The notes beneath the pieces are model-generated. The model worked only from the letters and a program-made list of their open reading frames with translations, did no database searches and was not told the DNA's origin. Positions 20,885 through 30,326 of a stretch of DNA of 64,000 bases are shown in pieces. The translations under genes and the position numbers were made by a program. Numbering within the stretch: position 1 is the first letter of the stretch; each line of letters opens with the position of its first letter. The stretch is taken from NCBI RefSeq assembly GCF_002043005.1, contig NZ_CP020330.1:704501-768500 (forward strand), read 5' to 3'. The stretch comes from Martelella mediterranea DSM 17316. Its GTDB lineage: Bacteria; Pseudomonadota; Alphaproteobacteria; Rhizobiales; Rhizobiaceae.

Positions 20885-21990
20885 TACTGCCTCACGGATT
20901 CGGATGCGTTCGGCGCGCTGTCGCCGCCGGCCATGTTTGTGACGGTCTGGTCGGGATTCTTGACGTTGACCGGACCATGGGTCGGCTCGTCCGGATTGGC
21001 GTGGAGCGTCTCCTCGAATGCATGCTGATCGAAGCCCTCGCCGGGCGGGAACTCGTCATAGACATAGGAATCCTTGGTTTCGATCCCCTTCTTGCCGCCG
21101 CCGCCCATCATGTCCTGCATCATCATGTCGCCGATGCAGACCTTGCCCGGCTCGACGCACAGGCCGACGATCTTGTCGAACAGATTGTCGGCGACGCCGT
21201 TATAATAGGACACGCTGTCGGCAACAGTCGGTTTCGCCAGCGTCTGGTAGGCGTCGATCGTAAGCTCGGAACCGGAGGTCTTGACCGTGCTCAGCCAGTT
21301 GTTGAACTCGTCCTCGGACACGGCGAAGGTCTCGAAATCCATATGGGCATAGCCGGGACCGGAATAATTGGCCGAGCGGCCGTAATATTTGCCGGCGTCA
21401 TCGGCCACCAGATGAAGCTTGGTCTCCATGCCGGCCATGGTGTAGATCATGCCGGCGAGCGCGGGGACCGAAAACGTGTTCATCACCGATGACGAGGTCA
21501 GCCGCAGGTTCACCGCCCTGTCGGTCGGCAGCACGAACTGGTTGACGACGGCGATGTTTTCTTCCGGATAGATGAACAGCCACTTCCAGTCGAGCGAGAC
21601 CGCTTCGATCTCCAGCGGCTCGCCGGCGATATGGTCGAGCGGCTTGTAGGGGTCGAGACGGTGGGTATAGACCCAGGTCAGCGCTCCGAGCGCGATGATG
21701 ATCATCACCGGAACGCCCCAGATAAAGCCCTCGAACAGGCTGGAATGCTCGAATTCGGGATCGTAGTCATCCGTGGCCTTGCGCGAATCGCGATAGCGCC
21801 ACGGAATGTAGACCGCCATGATCAGCACCGGAACGATGATGACCATCATCAGCACGGTGGAGGCGATCAGCAGGTCGCGCTCCTCGTTGGCGACCCAGCC
21901 TGCGGGGTCGAGAAGGATCAACTGACAGCCCGAAAGAGCGAGCACAAGCGGCAGCAGCAATGCCGGTTTTATTAGCTTGGAAAGGTTCAC
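20884..21990 (-). CDS. cyoA: Cytochrome o ubiquinol oxidase subunit II (lipoprotein)
   Basis: A 368-residue subunit starting with a lipoprotein signal ([12 protein letters not shown]), then two membrane helices ([24 protein letters not shown] and [21 protein letters not shown]) and a periplasmic cupredoxin-like domain. [20 protein letters not shown] and the absence of the CuA cysteines show a quinol oxidase. The C-terminal tail is longer than in E. coli and Met/Gly-rich ([13 protein letters not shown]). The GTG at 21990 is the best start for the signal peptide; no strong ribosome site is visible. Confidence 0.93.
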   Translation of the reverse strand: MNLSKLIKPALLLPLVLALSGCQLILLDPAGWVANEERDLLIASTVLMMVIIVPVLIMAVYIPWRYRDSRKATDDYDPEFEHSSLFEGFIWGVPVMIIIALGALTWVYTHRLDPYKPLDHIAGEPLEIEAVSLDWKWLFIYPEENIAVVNQFVLPTDRAVNLRLTSSSVMNTFSVPALAGMIYTMAGMETKLHLVADDAGKYYGRSANYSGPGYAHMDFETFAVSEDEFNNWLSTVKTSGSELTIDAYQTLAKPTVADSVSYYNGVADNLFDKIVGLCVEPGKVCIGDMMMQDMMGGGGKKGIETKDSYVYDEFPPGEGFDQHAFEETLHANPDEPTHGPVNVKNPDQTVTNMAGGDSAPNASESVRQ

Positions 21991-22503
21991 AATCGTTTCA
22001 TTCTCTGCCAAACGCCCGGTTTCGCGGAAAAACGCGGGCCTTGTTGTCGATGACTTGCCTGCAGCCTTCCGGCCCCTGGTCCCCGCGACACCGGTGCGGC
22101 ACAGACATTCCCGTTGAAACCGCCCGTCCTTTCGGCCCGGGCGCACATGCGGCAGCTACTAACCCAATTCCGTCAAAAATAAACCGCTTTCGTGCTGTGG
22201 CATTTTGGCACAAGGGCGCCGACCCGTCACCTGTACCCCCGTTTTTTTCGCCCGCATTGCGTGAAAATTGCCACGTCGCAGGGCCGCAGGTCGTCCCGCG
22301 CGGCAGATTGTCACGCCGGGCCCTATCCCTCCAAGCGAAATTTTCCCTCCGCCGACCGCGACGCGATTGCGAGGAACCGACGGGGCGGTCCGGTCGTTGA
22401 TTCTCCAACAATCACTTTTCGCAGTTGCGGTACCGGAAGCTTTCATGCGACAATACGACACATGTGACAAATTGCGCATGACCGTTTCGAGGAGGAAACG
22501 AAT
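21991..22503. other. cyo promoter region
   Basis: This divergent region lies between cyoA (minus) and the small membrane protein (plus). No supported gene was found. It must contain the cyo promoter; no specific operator was recognised. A good ribosome site (GAGGAGG) for the plus-strand gene lies at its right end. Confidence 0.4.
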
Positions 22504-22908
22504 ATGACGGGCCTTTTTTTCTTTCCCTATGTGACCAGTGCCGTGGGCGTTCTGCTCGGCGTCTACTGGACCAACGAAGCGCGCGAATATAACCGCCTCG
22601 ATTATATCCTGCGCGCCTGCTTCATCTTCGTGATCAATATCGTGATCTCGTTCCTGCTGGAATTCGCCTTCCCGATGGAAACCGTGACCAGTTCGGGCAT
22701 CGCACTGTCGACCGCCTATTTCCTGGGTCTTTCAATCTACGCCGTGGTGCCGGGCCTTGCCTTCGGCCGCTTCACCGCGTTCCGCGCCCGCAATATGGGC
22801 CTCGACAAATCGGCGGCCTACTGGTCCGCGATCCCGTTCGTGTTCATCTATTTCATGCTGATCGCCCACAAGAGCGAGCACAAAAAACCGACCGCCACCC
22901 ACGCCTGA
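22504..22908 (+). CDS. Small membrane protein of unknown function
   Basis: A 134-residue protein with a strong GAGGAGG ribosome site 8 nt before the ATG. Four hydrophobic segments are visible: FFFPYVTSAVGVLLGVYW; ACFIFVINIVISFLLEFAF; LSTAYFLGLSIYAVVPGLAF; and YWSAIPFVFIYFMLIA. The C-terminus is short and charged. The codon use and following terminator show a real gene. I do not recognise the family. It is monocistronic, divergent from cyo. Confidence 0.7.
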   Translation: MTGLFFFPYVTSAVGVLLGVYWTNEAREYNRLDYILRACFIFVINIVISFLLEFAFPMETVTSSGIALSTAYFLGLSIYAVVPGLAFGRFTAFRARNMGLDKSAAYWSAIPFVFIYFMLIAHKSEHKKPTATHA

Positions 22909-22933
22909 TTGGCAACGGGACGAAGGCAGAATG

Positions 22934-22964
22934 AAAAAGCCCCGGCGCGATGCCGGGGCTTTTT
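22934..22964. terminator. Bidirectional intrinsic terminator
   Basis: AAAAAGCCCCGGC and GCCGGGGCTTTTT are perfect 13-bp arms with a 5-nt loop. It ends the small membrane protein gene and, read from the other strand, can also stop transcription leaving pgi. Confidence 0.9.
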
Positions 22965-23010
22965 GTTTGTGAAAATTTTGCCAGCGCGGAGTTCGCGGCT
23001 GCTCCGCTTA

Positions 23011-23155
23011 CCCTCACCCGGCGCATACGCGCCACCCTCTCCCCTGCGGGGAGAGGGGGAACTCCGCAGCGTTTTCAGAGCAAGCGGCAAGGCAGAGCCG
23101 CGCCGTATTCCCCTTCTCCCCTTGGGGAGAAGGTGGCCGAAGGCCGGATGAGGGA
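23011..23155. repeat. Intergenic palindromic element, family A (copy 1)
   Basis: About 145 bp, containing two strong hairpins (CTCTCCCCTGCGGGGAGAG and CTTCTCCCCTTGGGGAGAAG) joined by a GC-rich middle. The reverse complement of 38262-38406 matches it nearly throughout. It resembles the rhizobial RIME-type mosaic repeats and lies downstream of pgi. Confidence 0.85.
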
Positions 23156-23181
23156 ACAGCCTCAGCCCCACACAGGGACGG

Positions 23182-24807
23182 CTACTTCGCCGCCTCAAGC
23201 AGCGCCGCAACCAGCCCCTTGGTCGAGGAATCATGCCCCTCGGCGCTTTCCTTGCCGGAGACGACGGGCAGCAGCCCGGTGGCGAGTTCCTTGCCGAGTT
23301 CGACGCCCCACTGGTCGAAGGAGTTGATGCCGAACAGAACGCCCTCCACGAACACGCGGTGCTCGTAAAGCGCGATCAGGCGGCCGAGCGCATAGGGCGT
23401 TAGCAGATCATAGACGAAGGTGATCGACGGCCGGTTGCCGGAAAACACCCTATGCGGGGCGATCTTCTCGGCCTTTCCGGCATCCATGCCCTTGTCGAGA
23501 AGCTGGGCCTTGGCCTCGTCCAGCGAACGGCCCTTCATCAGCGCTTCCGACTGGGCCAGGCAATTGGCCATCAGCAATTGGTGCTGGTGGCGCAAATCGC
23601 TCTCGAAACCATTGGCGGCGATCATGAATTCGATCGGGATGATGTTGGTGCCCTGATGCAGAAGCTGGAAGAAGGCGTGCTGGCCATTGGTGCCGGGCTC
23701 GCCCCAGACGATCGGCCCGGTCGGCGTGGTCACGGCTTCGGATTCGATGGTCACCGACTTGCCGTTGCTTTCCATGTCGAGCTGCTGGAGATAGGCGGCA
23801 AAGCGCGACATCCGCTGGTCGTAGGGGATCACCGCGCGCGACGGGTAATCGAGGATCACCCGCTGGTAGAAGCCGACGAGGCCGAGCAGGAAGGGCAGGT
23901 TTTCCCTGACCGGGGCCTCGCGGAAATGATTGTCGATCGCATACGCGCCATCGAGGAATTTTCCAAAATTCTTCTCGCCGATCGCGATCATCAGCGGCAG
24001 GCCGATCGCCGACCAGATCGAGTAACGCCCGCCGACCCAGTCCCAGAAGCCGAAGACGCGCGACTGGTCGATGCCGAAATCGGCAACCTTGTCGAGCGCC
24101 GTAGACACCGCGCAGAAATGATGGGCAACCGCCTCCTCGCCAAGGGCCGAGGCGATGAACTTGCGCGCCGTCTGAGCATTGGTCATGGTCTCGATCGTGG
24201 TGAAGGTCTTGGAGGCCACGATGATCAGCGTCGTCGCCGGATCGAGCCCCTTCAACGTATCGGCGATATGGGCGCCGTCGACATTGGAGACGTAATGCAG
24301 TCTCGGTCCGTCATGGAAGGGGGCGAGCGCCAGCGTGGTCATGGCCGGGCCGAGATCGGACCCGCCAATGCCGATATTGACGACATCGGTGAACGGCTTG
24401 CCGGTGGCGCCGCGTATCGCGCCGGTGCGGATGCCCTCGGCGAAATCGCCCATGGCCGCCAGCACCTCGTTGACATCCGGCATCACATCCGCGCCATCGA
24501 CCATAACCGGCGTGTTGGCGCGGTTCCTGAGCGCCGTGTGCAGCACGGCGCGATCCTCGGTGATGTTGATCTTCTCGCCGGCAAACATCGCCGCGCGCTT
24601 TTCCGCAACGCCCGCCTCATCGGCAAGCTTGACCAGCAGATCGAGGATTTCGTCGTTGATCGCGGTCTTGGAGAAATCCATCAGCAGGTCTTCGAAGGAA
24701 ACGCTGAATTTCGAAAACCGCTCCGGATCTGCGGCAAAGGCCGCGCGCAGATCGGTGGCGTTATCGCGCTCGGCCGTTTCCCTGAGCTTGGCGATGAGGG
24801 TGTTCAT
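23182..24807 (-). CDS. pgi: Glucose-6-phosphate isomerase
   Basis: A 541-residue enzyme interconverting glucose 6-phosphate and fructose 6-phosphate. Family signatures include [42 protein letters not shown] (the PGI signature 1 region), [18 protein letters not shown] and the C-terminal [10 protein letters not shown] with its catalytic lysine. The ATG at 24807 (MNTLIAK) matches the expected length; an ORF extension to 24900 has no family similarity. It is monocistronic. Confidence 0.97.
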   Translation of the reverse strand: MNTLIAKLRETAERDNATDLRAAFAADPERFSKFSVSFEDLLMDFSKTAINDEILDLLVKLADEAGVAEKRAAMFAGEKINITEDRAVLHTALRNRANTPVMVDGADVMPDVNEVLAAMGDFAEGIRTGAIRGATGKPFTDVVNIGIGGSDLGPAMTTLALAPFHDGPRLHYVSNVDGAHIADTLKGLDPATTLIIVASKTFTTIETMTNAQTARKFIASALGEEAVAHHFCAVSTALDKVADFGIDQSRVFGFWDWVGGRYSIWSAIGLPLMIAIGEKNFGKFLDGAYAIDNHFREAPVRENLPFLLGLVGFYQRVILDYPSRAVIPYDQRMSRFAAYLQQLDMESNGKSVTIESEAVTTPTGPIVWGEPGTNGQHAFFQLLHQGTNIIPIEFMIAANGFESDLRHQHQLLMANCLAQSEALMKGRSLDEAKAQLLDKGMDAGKAEKIAPHRVFSGNRPSITFVYDLLTPYALGRLIALYEHRVFVEGVLFGINSFDQWGVELGKELATGLLPVVSGKESAEGHDSSTKGLVAALLEAAK

Positions 24808-25242
24808 ATCAGACTGCTCCCTGACTATGGGGGTGGGGCGAAAGGTCTTACTTAGCGATTGAACGCGATCCGTGAAGCCCCTTGGGGATTTTGGGCTCAA
24901 TTTCGCGGCATTGAATGCGGGCCCGCGCGGAAAATCAAGCGTTGGGCTGTATTGTTTTTATGAAATGACGGAGGACGCGGCTTACGCATCCAAAAAAGGA
25001 AGATAGCATAGACCTTCTCTGACCCAGAAGAATTGCCATTTCGCCTACCGCTCGCTCCCAATACTCTCTCCCGCTGGCGGGAGAGATGCCCCGACAGGGG
25101 CCGTGAGGGTGGCGCGGCATATCCATTTGTGACGGCGTCCGTGTGGAAAGACTGCCCCCTCACTGTCGCTTTCGCGACATCTCTCCCCTCCGGGGCGAGA
25201 AGATTGGGGGCTATGCGGCGAGGTTCGTTGCGATTCGCCCGC
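24808..25242. other. Intergenic region between pgi and livF
   Basis: This contains the pgi promoter, an AT-richer stretch (24945-25020) with no recognised element, and the complete family B palindromic element at 25054-25218. No gene is supported. Confidence 0.5.
25054..25218. repeat. Intergenic palindromic element, family B (intact copy, empty IS110 target)
   Basis: A 165-bp element bounded by GCTCCCAATACTCTCTCCCG and its far arm ...GGGGGCTATGCGGC. It contains several hairpins (CTCTCCCGCTGGCGGGAGAG, GTCGCTTTCGCGAC, CTCCCCTCCGGGG). It is the intact equivalent of the element split by two insertion sequences at 56048-58480. The site GCGACAT-CT-CTCCCC at 25175-25188 is the undisturbed counterpart of the IS110 element 1 target. 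Confidence 0.9.
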
Positions 25243-25932
25243 CTAAACCCCGAGATAGCGGTCGGTCAGCTCCGGCGTCAACGCATCGATGCCGCCCTGC
25301 CAGACCGTTTCGCCGCGCTCGATGATCACCGCGCTGTCGGCGACGGAGACGATTTCCTTCAGCGACTTGTCGACCAGCAGGATCGAAAGCCCCTCCGCCT
25401 TCAGCGCCCTGACGCCGGCCCAGATTTCCTGGCGCACCACCGGGGCGAGGCCCTCGGTCGCCTCGTCGAGGATCAGGAGGCGCGGATTGGTCATCAGCGC
25501 GCGCCCGATCGCCAGCATCTGCTGTTCGCCGCCCGAAAGCGTGGCCGAGGTCTGGCGCATGCGCTCCTTCAGCCGCGGAAACAGCGCCTGCACCCGTTCG
25601 ATATCCCACGGGCCGGGCCGGGCGGCGACCACCAGATTTTCGGCAACTGTCAGCGGCGCGAAACAGCGCCGCCCCTCCGGCACCAGCCCGACACCGAGCT
25701 GGGCGACCTTCGGCGCGGAGACGCCCTTGAGGTCGCGCCCGGCAAAGCTCAGGCGGCCGCCCGAATGGAGCAGCAGCCGGCTGATGCAGCGGATCGTGGT
25801 GGTCTTGCCCATGCCATTGCGGCCCATCAGCGCCACGACCTGACCTTCGTCCAGGGCAAGCGAGACGCCGAACAGCGCCTTGACCGCGCCATAGGCGGCC
25901 GTGACGTTTTCCAGTTCCAGCAGCCGGCTCAT
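25243..25932 (-). CDS. livF: Branched-chain-type ABC transporter ATP-binding protein, LivF-like
   Basis: A 229-residue ATPase with Walker A GRNGMGKTTT, ABC signature LSGGEQQMLAIGRAL, Walker B LLILDEATEGLAP and the LivF-type length. It energises uptake by the LivHM permease. It overlaps livG by 4 bp and closes the livKHMGF operon. Its position next to the aminobenzoate cluster makes an aromatic acid a possible substrate; this is inference. Confidence 0.92.
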   Translation of the reverse strand: MSRLLELENVTAAYGAVKALFGVSLALDEGQVVALMGRNGMGKTTTIRCISRLLLHSGGRLSFAGRDLKGVSAPKVAQLGVGLVPEGRRCFAPLTVAENLVVAARPGPWDIERVQALFPRLKERMRQTSATLSGGEQQMLAIGRALMTNPRLLILDEATEGLAPVVRQEIWAGVRALKAEGLSILLVDKSLKEIVSVADSAVIIERGETVWQGGIDALTPELTDRYLGV

Positions 25933-26678
25933 GCCTCTTCTCCGAGATAGGACCGGCGCACATCGGGATTGGCGCGGATTTCGGCGACGCTGCCGGATGC
26001 GATGATCTTGCCGTAGACCAGCACGGAAATGCGGTCGGCAAGCGCGAAGACGGCGTCCATATCATGCTCCACCAGCAGGATCGGCGCTTCGTGTTTCAGC
26101 TCTGCCAGCATGCCGGTCAATTGCTGGCCGCCCTCGAGCCCCATCCCGGCCATCGGTTCATCCAGCAGAAAGGCGCGCGGGCGCATCGAAAGCGCCATCG
26201 CGATTTCGAGCTTGCGGCGCTCGCCATGCGAAAGCGCGGAGGCCGTGACATTGGCGCGGTCCTTCAGCCCGGCCTCGGCGATATGAAACAGCGCCGGCTC
26301 GGTGAGTTTGCGGTCGGAAAGGGCCGGGATATGGAATCGGAACACCCGGCCGGAGGCCCCGGCGACGGCGAGCATGACATTCTGCAGCACCGTGAAATCG
26401 GCAATCACCGAGGAAACCTGAAAGCTGCGCGCCAGACCCAACCTGGCGCGGGCGGCGGCATCGAGATCGTCGATCATCTGGCCCTCGAACCGCATCGTGC
26501 CGTGATCGGGCCGGACCTCGCCGACGATCTGCTTGATCAGCGTGGACTTGCCGGCGCCGTTCGGCCCGATCAGGGCATGGATCTCGCCGGGCATCAGGGT
26601 GAGGCTGACATCGTCGGTGACGGTCAGCGCGCCGTAGGCTTTGCGAAGTCCGGTGATTTCCAGGATCGGCTCATGCAT
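25929..26678 (-). CDS. livG: Branched-chain-type ABC transporter ATP-binding protein, LivG-like
   Basis: A 249-residue ATPase with Walker A GPNGAGKSTL, signature LSHGERRKLEIAMAL and Walker B FLLDEPMAGMG. The longer helical insert before the signature and the C-terminal YLGEEA are typical of LivG. It overlaps livM and livF by a few bases. Confidence 0.92.
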   Translation of the reverse strand: MHEPILEITGLRKAYGALTVTDDVSLTLMPGEIHALIGPNGAGKSTLIKQIVGEVRPDHGTMRFEGQMIDDLDAAARARLGLARSFQVSSVIADFTVLQNVMLAVAGASGRVFRFHIPALSDRKLTEPALFHIAEAGLKDRANVTASALSHGERRKLEIAMALSMRPRAFLLDEPMAGMGLEGGQQLTGMLAELKHEAPILLVEHDMDAVFALADRISVLVYGKIIASGSVAEIRANPDVRRSYLGEEA

Positions 26679-27666
26679 TGCGGAGCTTCCTGTCTGGCAG
26701 ACGGCCGGTAATCAGGCCGATCAGGCCGCCGGGCGAATAGATCACGATCACCAACAGCAGCAGGCCGAGCAGCGCCTGCCAGTATTCGCTGACATCGCCG
26801 AGCAGATGCTCGAGCAGGATATAGATCGCCGCCCCCGCCACCGGCCCGCACAGCCTGCCGACGCCGCCGAGAATGACGAACACCATGATCTCGCCCGACA
26901 TGTGCCAGGACAGCATAGCCGGGCTGACGAAACGGTTGAGATCGGCATAGAGCGAGCCGGCAAGCGCCACGATCATGCCCGACAGCACGAAGGCGACCAG
27001 CAGCACGCCATAGGGCCGGATGCCGACGGCCATGGTGCGCTGGCGGTTCTGCCTTGCCGCCTGCAATGCAAGCCCATAGCGCGATTGGGTGACAACGGCG
27101 GTGAAGACCAGCGCGATCGCCAGAAGTGCTGCGCAGATCGCGAAATACTGGATCGGATCGAACGTGTTCATGCCCGGAAAATTGTTGCGGACATAAAAGC
27201 TTAAGCCATCCTCGCCGCCATAGCGCGGCCAGCTCACCGCGAAGTAATAGACCATCTGCGCGAAGGCGAGCGTCACCATGATGAAATAGACGCCGGTGGT
27301 GCGAAGCGACAACGCGCCGATCGCAAGCGCCAGCAACCCGCCCGCAACCATCGCCATCGGCCAGATGCCGAGCATGTCGTTGCTGCCCGCGAGCGTGAAC
27401 GGAAAGGTCAGCACCGGCGTACCCGACATCGCATGACTTGCCAGAATACCGGTGACATAGCCGCCAATGCCGAAGAAGGCGGCATGGCCAAGCGAGACCA
27501 GCCCGCCATAACCGAGCGCGAGGTTGAGGCCGACGCCGGCGAGAGCGAAGATCGCGGCCTTGGTGGCGAGCGTCACCGCAAAGCCGTTGCCCATCAGATG
27601 CGCGCCGATGGCAAAGGCAATCAGGGCGGCAAAGATGGCAAGATTGATGATGGTTTCCCGGGTCAT
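26671..27666 (-). CDS. livM: Branched-chain-type ABC transporter permease, LivM-like
   Basis: A 331-residue membrane protein (BPD_transp_2 family) with about ten helices. GVGLNLALGYGGLVSLGHAAFFGIGGY near the N-terminus is the LivM hallmark, and VILGGVGRLCGPVAGAA near the C-terminus is the ATPase-contact region. It overlaps livH (4 bp) and livG (8 bp). Confidence 0.92.
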   Translation of the reverse strand: MTRETIINLAIFAALIAFAIGAHLMGNGFAVTLATKAAIFALAGVGLNLALGYGGLVSLGHAAFFGIGGYVTGILASHAMSGTPVLTFPFTLAGSNDMLGIWPMAMVAGGLLALAIGALSLRTTGVYFIMVTLAFAQMVYYFAVSWPRYGGEDGLSFYVRNNFPGMNTFDPIQYFAICAALLAIALVFTAVVTQSRYGLALQAARQNRQRTMAVGIRPYGVLLVAFVLSGMIVALAGSLYADLNRFVSPAMLSWHMSGEIMVFVILGGVGRLCGPVAGAAIYILLEHLLGDVSEYWQALLGLLLLVIVIYSPGGLIGLITGRLPDRKLRNA

Positions 27667-28577
27667 GCCTTTGCCCCGAACAGGCCCTGCGGGCGGATCA
27701 CCAGAACCACGGCCATCAGGATATAGATCAGCATCGAGGCGACGGTGGCGGCCATGGCATTGGCGCCCGAACCGCCGCCAAGTGCTGCAAACAGGCCAGG
27801 CAGCAGCGCCTTGCCGAGCGTATCGGTCATGCCCACCAGAAGCGCTCCGATCAGCGCGCCCTTGATCGAGCCGATGCCGCCGATGACGACGACGACGAAA
27901 GCCAGGATCAGCACCGGCTCGCCCATGCCGACCTGCACCGACTGGATGGAGCCGACCAAGGCACCGGCAAAGCCGGCGAGCGCAGCACCCAGCGCGAACA
28001 CGATGGTGTAGAGCCTCGCGATATCAACGCCGAGGGCTGCAATCATCTCGCGATCGGCCTCGCCGGCGCGGATGCGGATGCCGAGACGCGTGCGACCGAT
28101 CAACAGCCAGAGGCCGATGGCGACCGCCGCGCCGAAGAGGATGATCACCAGCCGGAACACCGGATATTGCAGCCCGCCCGGCAGCGTGACCGCGCCTGAC
28201 AGCAGCTCCGGCAGGTTGAGATAGAGCGGAAACGAGCCGAACACCCACCGCGTGCCTTCAGAGAACACCAGGATCAGCGCGAAGGTCGCCAGCACCTGAT
28301 CGAGATAGTCGCGGGCATAGAGCTTGCGGATCACGCCCACCTCGATCAACGCGCCGACGCCGGCGGAGACCAGCAGGCTTGCGGCAAGGCCGAGCCAGTA
28401 ATGGCCGGTTGCCGCGGCGACAAAGGCGCAGGCGAAGGCGCCGATCATGAACAGCGAACCATGGGCGAGGTTGATCAGCCCCATGACGCCGAACACCAGC
28501 GTCAGGCCGGCCGCCATCAAAAACAGCATCATGCCGTATTGCAGGCCGTTCAGGGCCTGCTCGACAAAGAGCGACAC
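27663..28577 (-). CDS. livH: Branched-chain-type ABC transporter permease, LivH-like
   Basis: A 304-residue membrane protein. NGLQYGMMLFLMAAGLTLVFGVMGLINLAHGSLFMIGAF is the LivH opening, seen at residues 9-50, and VVIGGIGSIKGALIGALLVG is the cytoplasmic loop that contacts the ATPase. It is separated from livK by 76 bp on the same strand. Confidence 0.92.
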   Translation of the reverse strand: MSLFVEQALNGLQYGMMLFLMAAGLTLVFGVMGLINLAHGSLFMIGAFACAFVAAATGHYWLGLAASLLVSAGVGALIEVGVIRKLYARDYLDQVLATFALILVFSEGTRWVFGSFPLYLNLPELLSGAVTLPGGLQYPVFRLVIILFGAAVAIGLWLLIGRTRLGIRIRAGEADREMIAALGVDIARLYTIVFALGAALAGFAGALVGSIQSVQVGMGEPVLILAFVVVVIGGIGSIKGALIGALLVGMTDTLGKALLPGLFAALGGGSGANAMAATVASMLIYILMAVVLVIRPQGLFGAKA

Positions 28578-28653
28578 ACGCTCCTCCTTCGCGAAAGGAC
28601 AGGATACGGACCGACGCTTCAGCGCCGGCCCGGCATGAGGTCCCGATCAGACC

Positions 28654-29805
28654 TTACATCTTGCACTCGGCCGCGTAGGCGTCGGCGTGATCGGTCATCA
28701 CGGTGCCGACCAGCTTGTTGGTCAGCACGCCATTGTCGTCGACCACTTCGCGGATCACGAAATCCTGGATCGGATGCTGGTTCGGGCCGAACTTGAAATT
28801 GCCGCGCACGCTGTCGAAATCGGCGGCGGCAAGCGCTTGCTGGAAGGCATCGGCGTCCGAGACATCGGCAGCCGCGATCGCCGACAGCAGCAGGTTGGCG
28901 GTGTCATAGCTCTGCGCCGCGTAGAGCGAGGGCAGGCGGCCATATTCGGCCTCGAAGCCTTCAACGAACTTCTTGTTGGCTTCATTGTCGAGGTCCGGCG
29001 ACCAGTCGGACGTGTTTTTCACGCCGATCGCGGCCTCGCCCATGGCTGGAAGGATATCCTGGCTGAAGCTGAAGGCCGGGCCGATCAACGGCTTGTCGAC
29101 GCCGGATTCGGCATATTGCTTCATGAACGAAATGCCCATGCCGCCCGGCAGGAAGAAGAACACCGCATCGGCGTCGCTGTCGCGGATCTGGGCGATCTCG
29201 GACGCGTAGTCGGTGGCGCCGAGCTGGGTGTAGACTTCCTTGACCACGTCGCCGTCATAGAAGCGCTTGAAGCCGGTGAGCGAATCCTTGCCCGCCGGAT
29301 AGTTGGGGGCCATGATGAAGATCTTCCCTATGCCTTCCTGGCTGGCATAGGCGCCGGCGGCCTCGTGAAGATTGTCGTTCTGGTAGCTGACCGCGAAATA
29401 TTTCGGATTGCAGCCGGCGCCCGCGAGCTGCGAGGGCGCGGCGTTGGTCGAGAGATAGAACTTGCCCTGCGCCACCGCCGACGGCACCACGGCCATGGCG
29501 AGGTTCGACCAGACGATGCCGGTCAGCACGTCGACCTTGTCGGACTGGATCATCTTGTCGGCGATCTGGACGGCGACATCCGGCTTCTGCTGGTCGTCCT
29601 CGACCACGACTTCAACGTCGGAAGCGGCATCCCCCGCCTGCTTCAGCGCCAGCATGAAGCCGTCGCGGCTGTCGACGCCAAGCGACGCGCCGCCGCCCGA
29701 AAGCGTGGTGATGACGCCGACCTTGACCGGCTCGGCCTGCGCCATGCCGGCAGCGCCGATCGCGAGCGCCATGACGCCGCCTTTCAGGAAAGTGCTGAGT
29801 TTCAT
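28654..29805 (-). CDS. livK: Branched-chain-type ABC transporter substrate-binding protein
   Basis: A 383-residue periplasmic binding protein (Peripla_BP_6/LivJ type). Its signal peptide (TFLKGGVMALAIGAAGMAQA) is followed by VKVGVITTLSGGGASLG, VVVEDDQQKPDVAVQ and LTGIVWSNLAMAVVPS. Such proteins bind amino acids, amides or aromatic acids. Proximity to the 2-aminobenzoyl-CoA genes and an AT-rich motif shared with their promoters suggest an aromatic or anthranilate-like ligand, but the sequence does not prove it. Confidence 0.88.
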   Translation of the reverse strand: MKLSTFLKGGVMALAIGAAGMAQAEPVKVGVITTLSGGGASLGVDSRDGFMLALKQAGDAASDVEVVVEDDQQKPDVAVQIADKMIQSDKVDVLTGIVWSNLAMAVVPSAVAQGKFYLSTNAAPSQLAGAGCNPKYFAVSYQNDNLHEAAGAYASQEGIGKIFIMAPNYPAGKDSLTGFKRFYDGDVVKEVYTQLGATDYASEIAQIRDSDADAVFFFLPGGMGISFMKQYAESGVDKPLIGPAFSFSQDILPAMGEAAIGVKNTSDWSPDLDNEANKKFVEGFEAEYGRLPSLYAAQSYDTANLLLSAIAAADVSDADAFQQALAAADFDSVRGNFKFGPNQHPIQDFVIREVVDDNGVLTNKLVGTVMTDHADAYAAECKM

Positions 29806-29942
29806 AGATGTCCCCTATCTGTTGTTTGCGATTCCTTCGGAATTCGTCTCGGCCTTAGGCTCGTGCCCATGCGGGCAGTCTAGTCGAAGCATGTCGCCAT
29901 GATAAGCCGTTGAAGCTTAACCTGACATAATTCAATTATTAC

Positions 29943-29962
29943 ATCAAATTTAAAATAGTTTT
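29943..29962 (-). promoter_or_regulatory. AT-rich operator-like motif, copy 1 (livK promoter)
   Basis: Read on the minus strand it is CTATTTTAAATTTGATG, matching TATTTTAAATTTGAA at 40656-40670. It lies 138-157 bp upstream of the livK ATG in an AT-rich island. Confidence 0.45.
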
Positions 29963-30089
29963 CGCCGACTATTTCTGGCCTTACCCAACCGCGCTGTTTC
30001 CGGACTGGGGTTTGTCGGGTGGTTTCTCATAGGCGAACCGGTTAGTCCCGCGGCTCTATCGGTGGGGCACGCCCTCTCCCCCACTCTCT

Positions 30090-30234
30090 GCGTCATCCTC
30101 GGGCTTGACCCGAGGATCTAAGCACATTCCTGCACGAGCGGTGGCGGCGGCAAAGGCAAAGCCGTCGCCAAACCCGCCAACGCTTCTCGCGGCGGCCGGG
30201 ATTGGATCCTCGGGTCAAGCCCGAGGATGACGCC
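30090..30234. repeat. Intergenic palindromic element, family C (copy 2)
   Basis: Two inverted 28-bp arms (GTCATCCTCGGGCTTGACCC... and its complement) enclose about 85 bp. Each arm is itself a hairpin CTCGGG-CTTGA-CCCGAG. The same arms occur at 33843-33997 and 50820-50902. Confidence 0.9.
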
Positions 30235-30290
30235 GAGAAGGAGGCGAGCGTGTCCGTCTCTCCTGCGTCGCTCAAAGTAAAAAGACTACG

Positions 30291-30314
30291 AAACTATTTT
30301 AAAATTAAACTTAT
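30291..30314 (+). promoter_or_regulatory. AT-rich operator-like motif, copy 2
   Basis: AAACTATTTTAAAATTAAAC resembles the minus-strand reading of copy 1 (AACTATTTTAAATTTGATG). It lies just after the stop of the hydrolase gene and about 490 bp upstream of livK. Confidence 0.35.
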
Positions 30315-30326
30315 TACCAACTTGAC

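Larger units (their letters stand above)
29806..30326. other. livK upstream region
   Basis: About 520 bp without a gene. It holds two AT-rich motif copies (29943-29962 and 30291-30314) and a family C palindromic element between them. Confidence 0.5.

Noticed and set aside
22934..23155. CRISPR-like or tandem repeat array
   Set aside because: The repeated hairpins are a terminator plus one family A mosaic element. There are no regularly spaced direct repeats, and no cas genes occur in the window.
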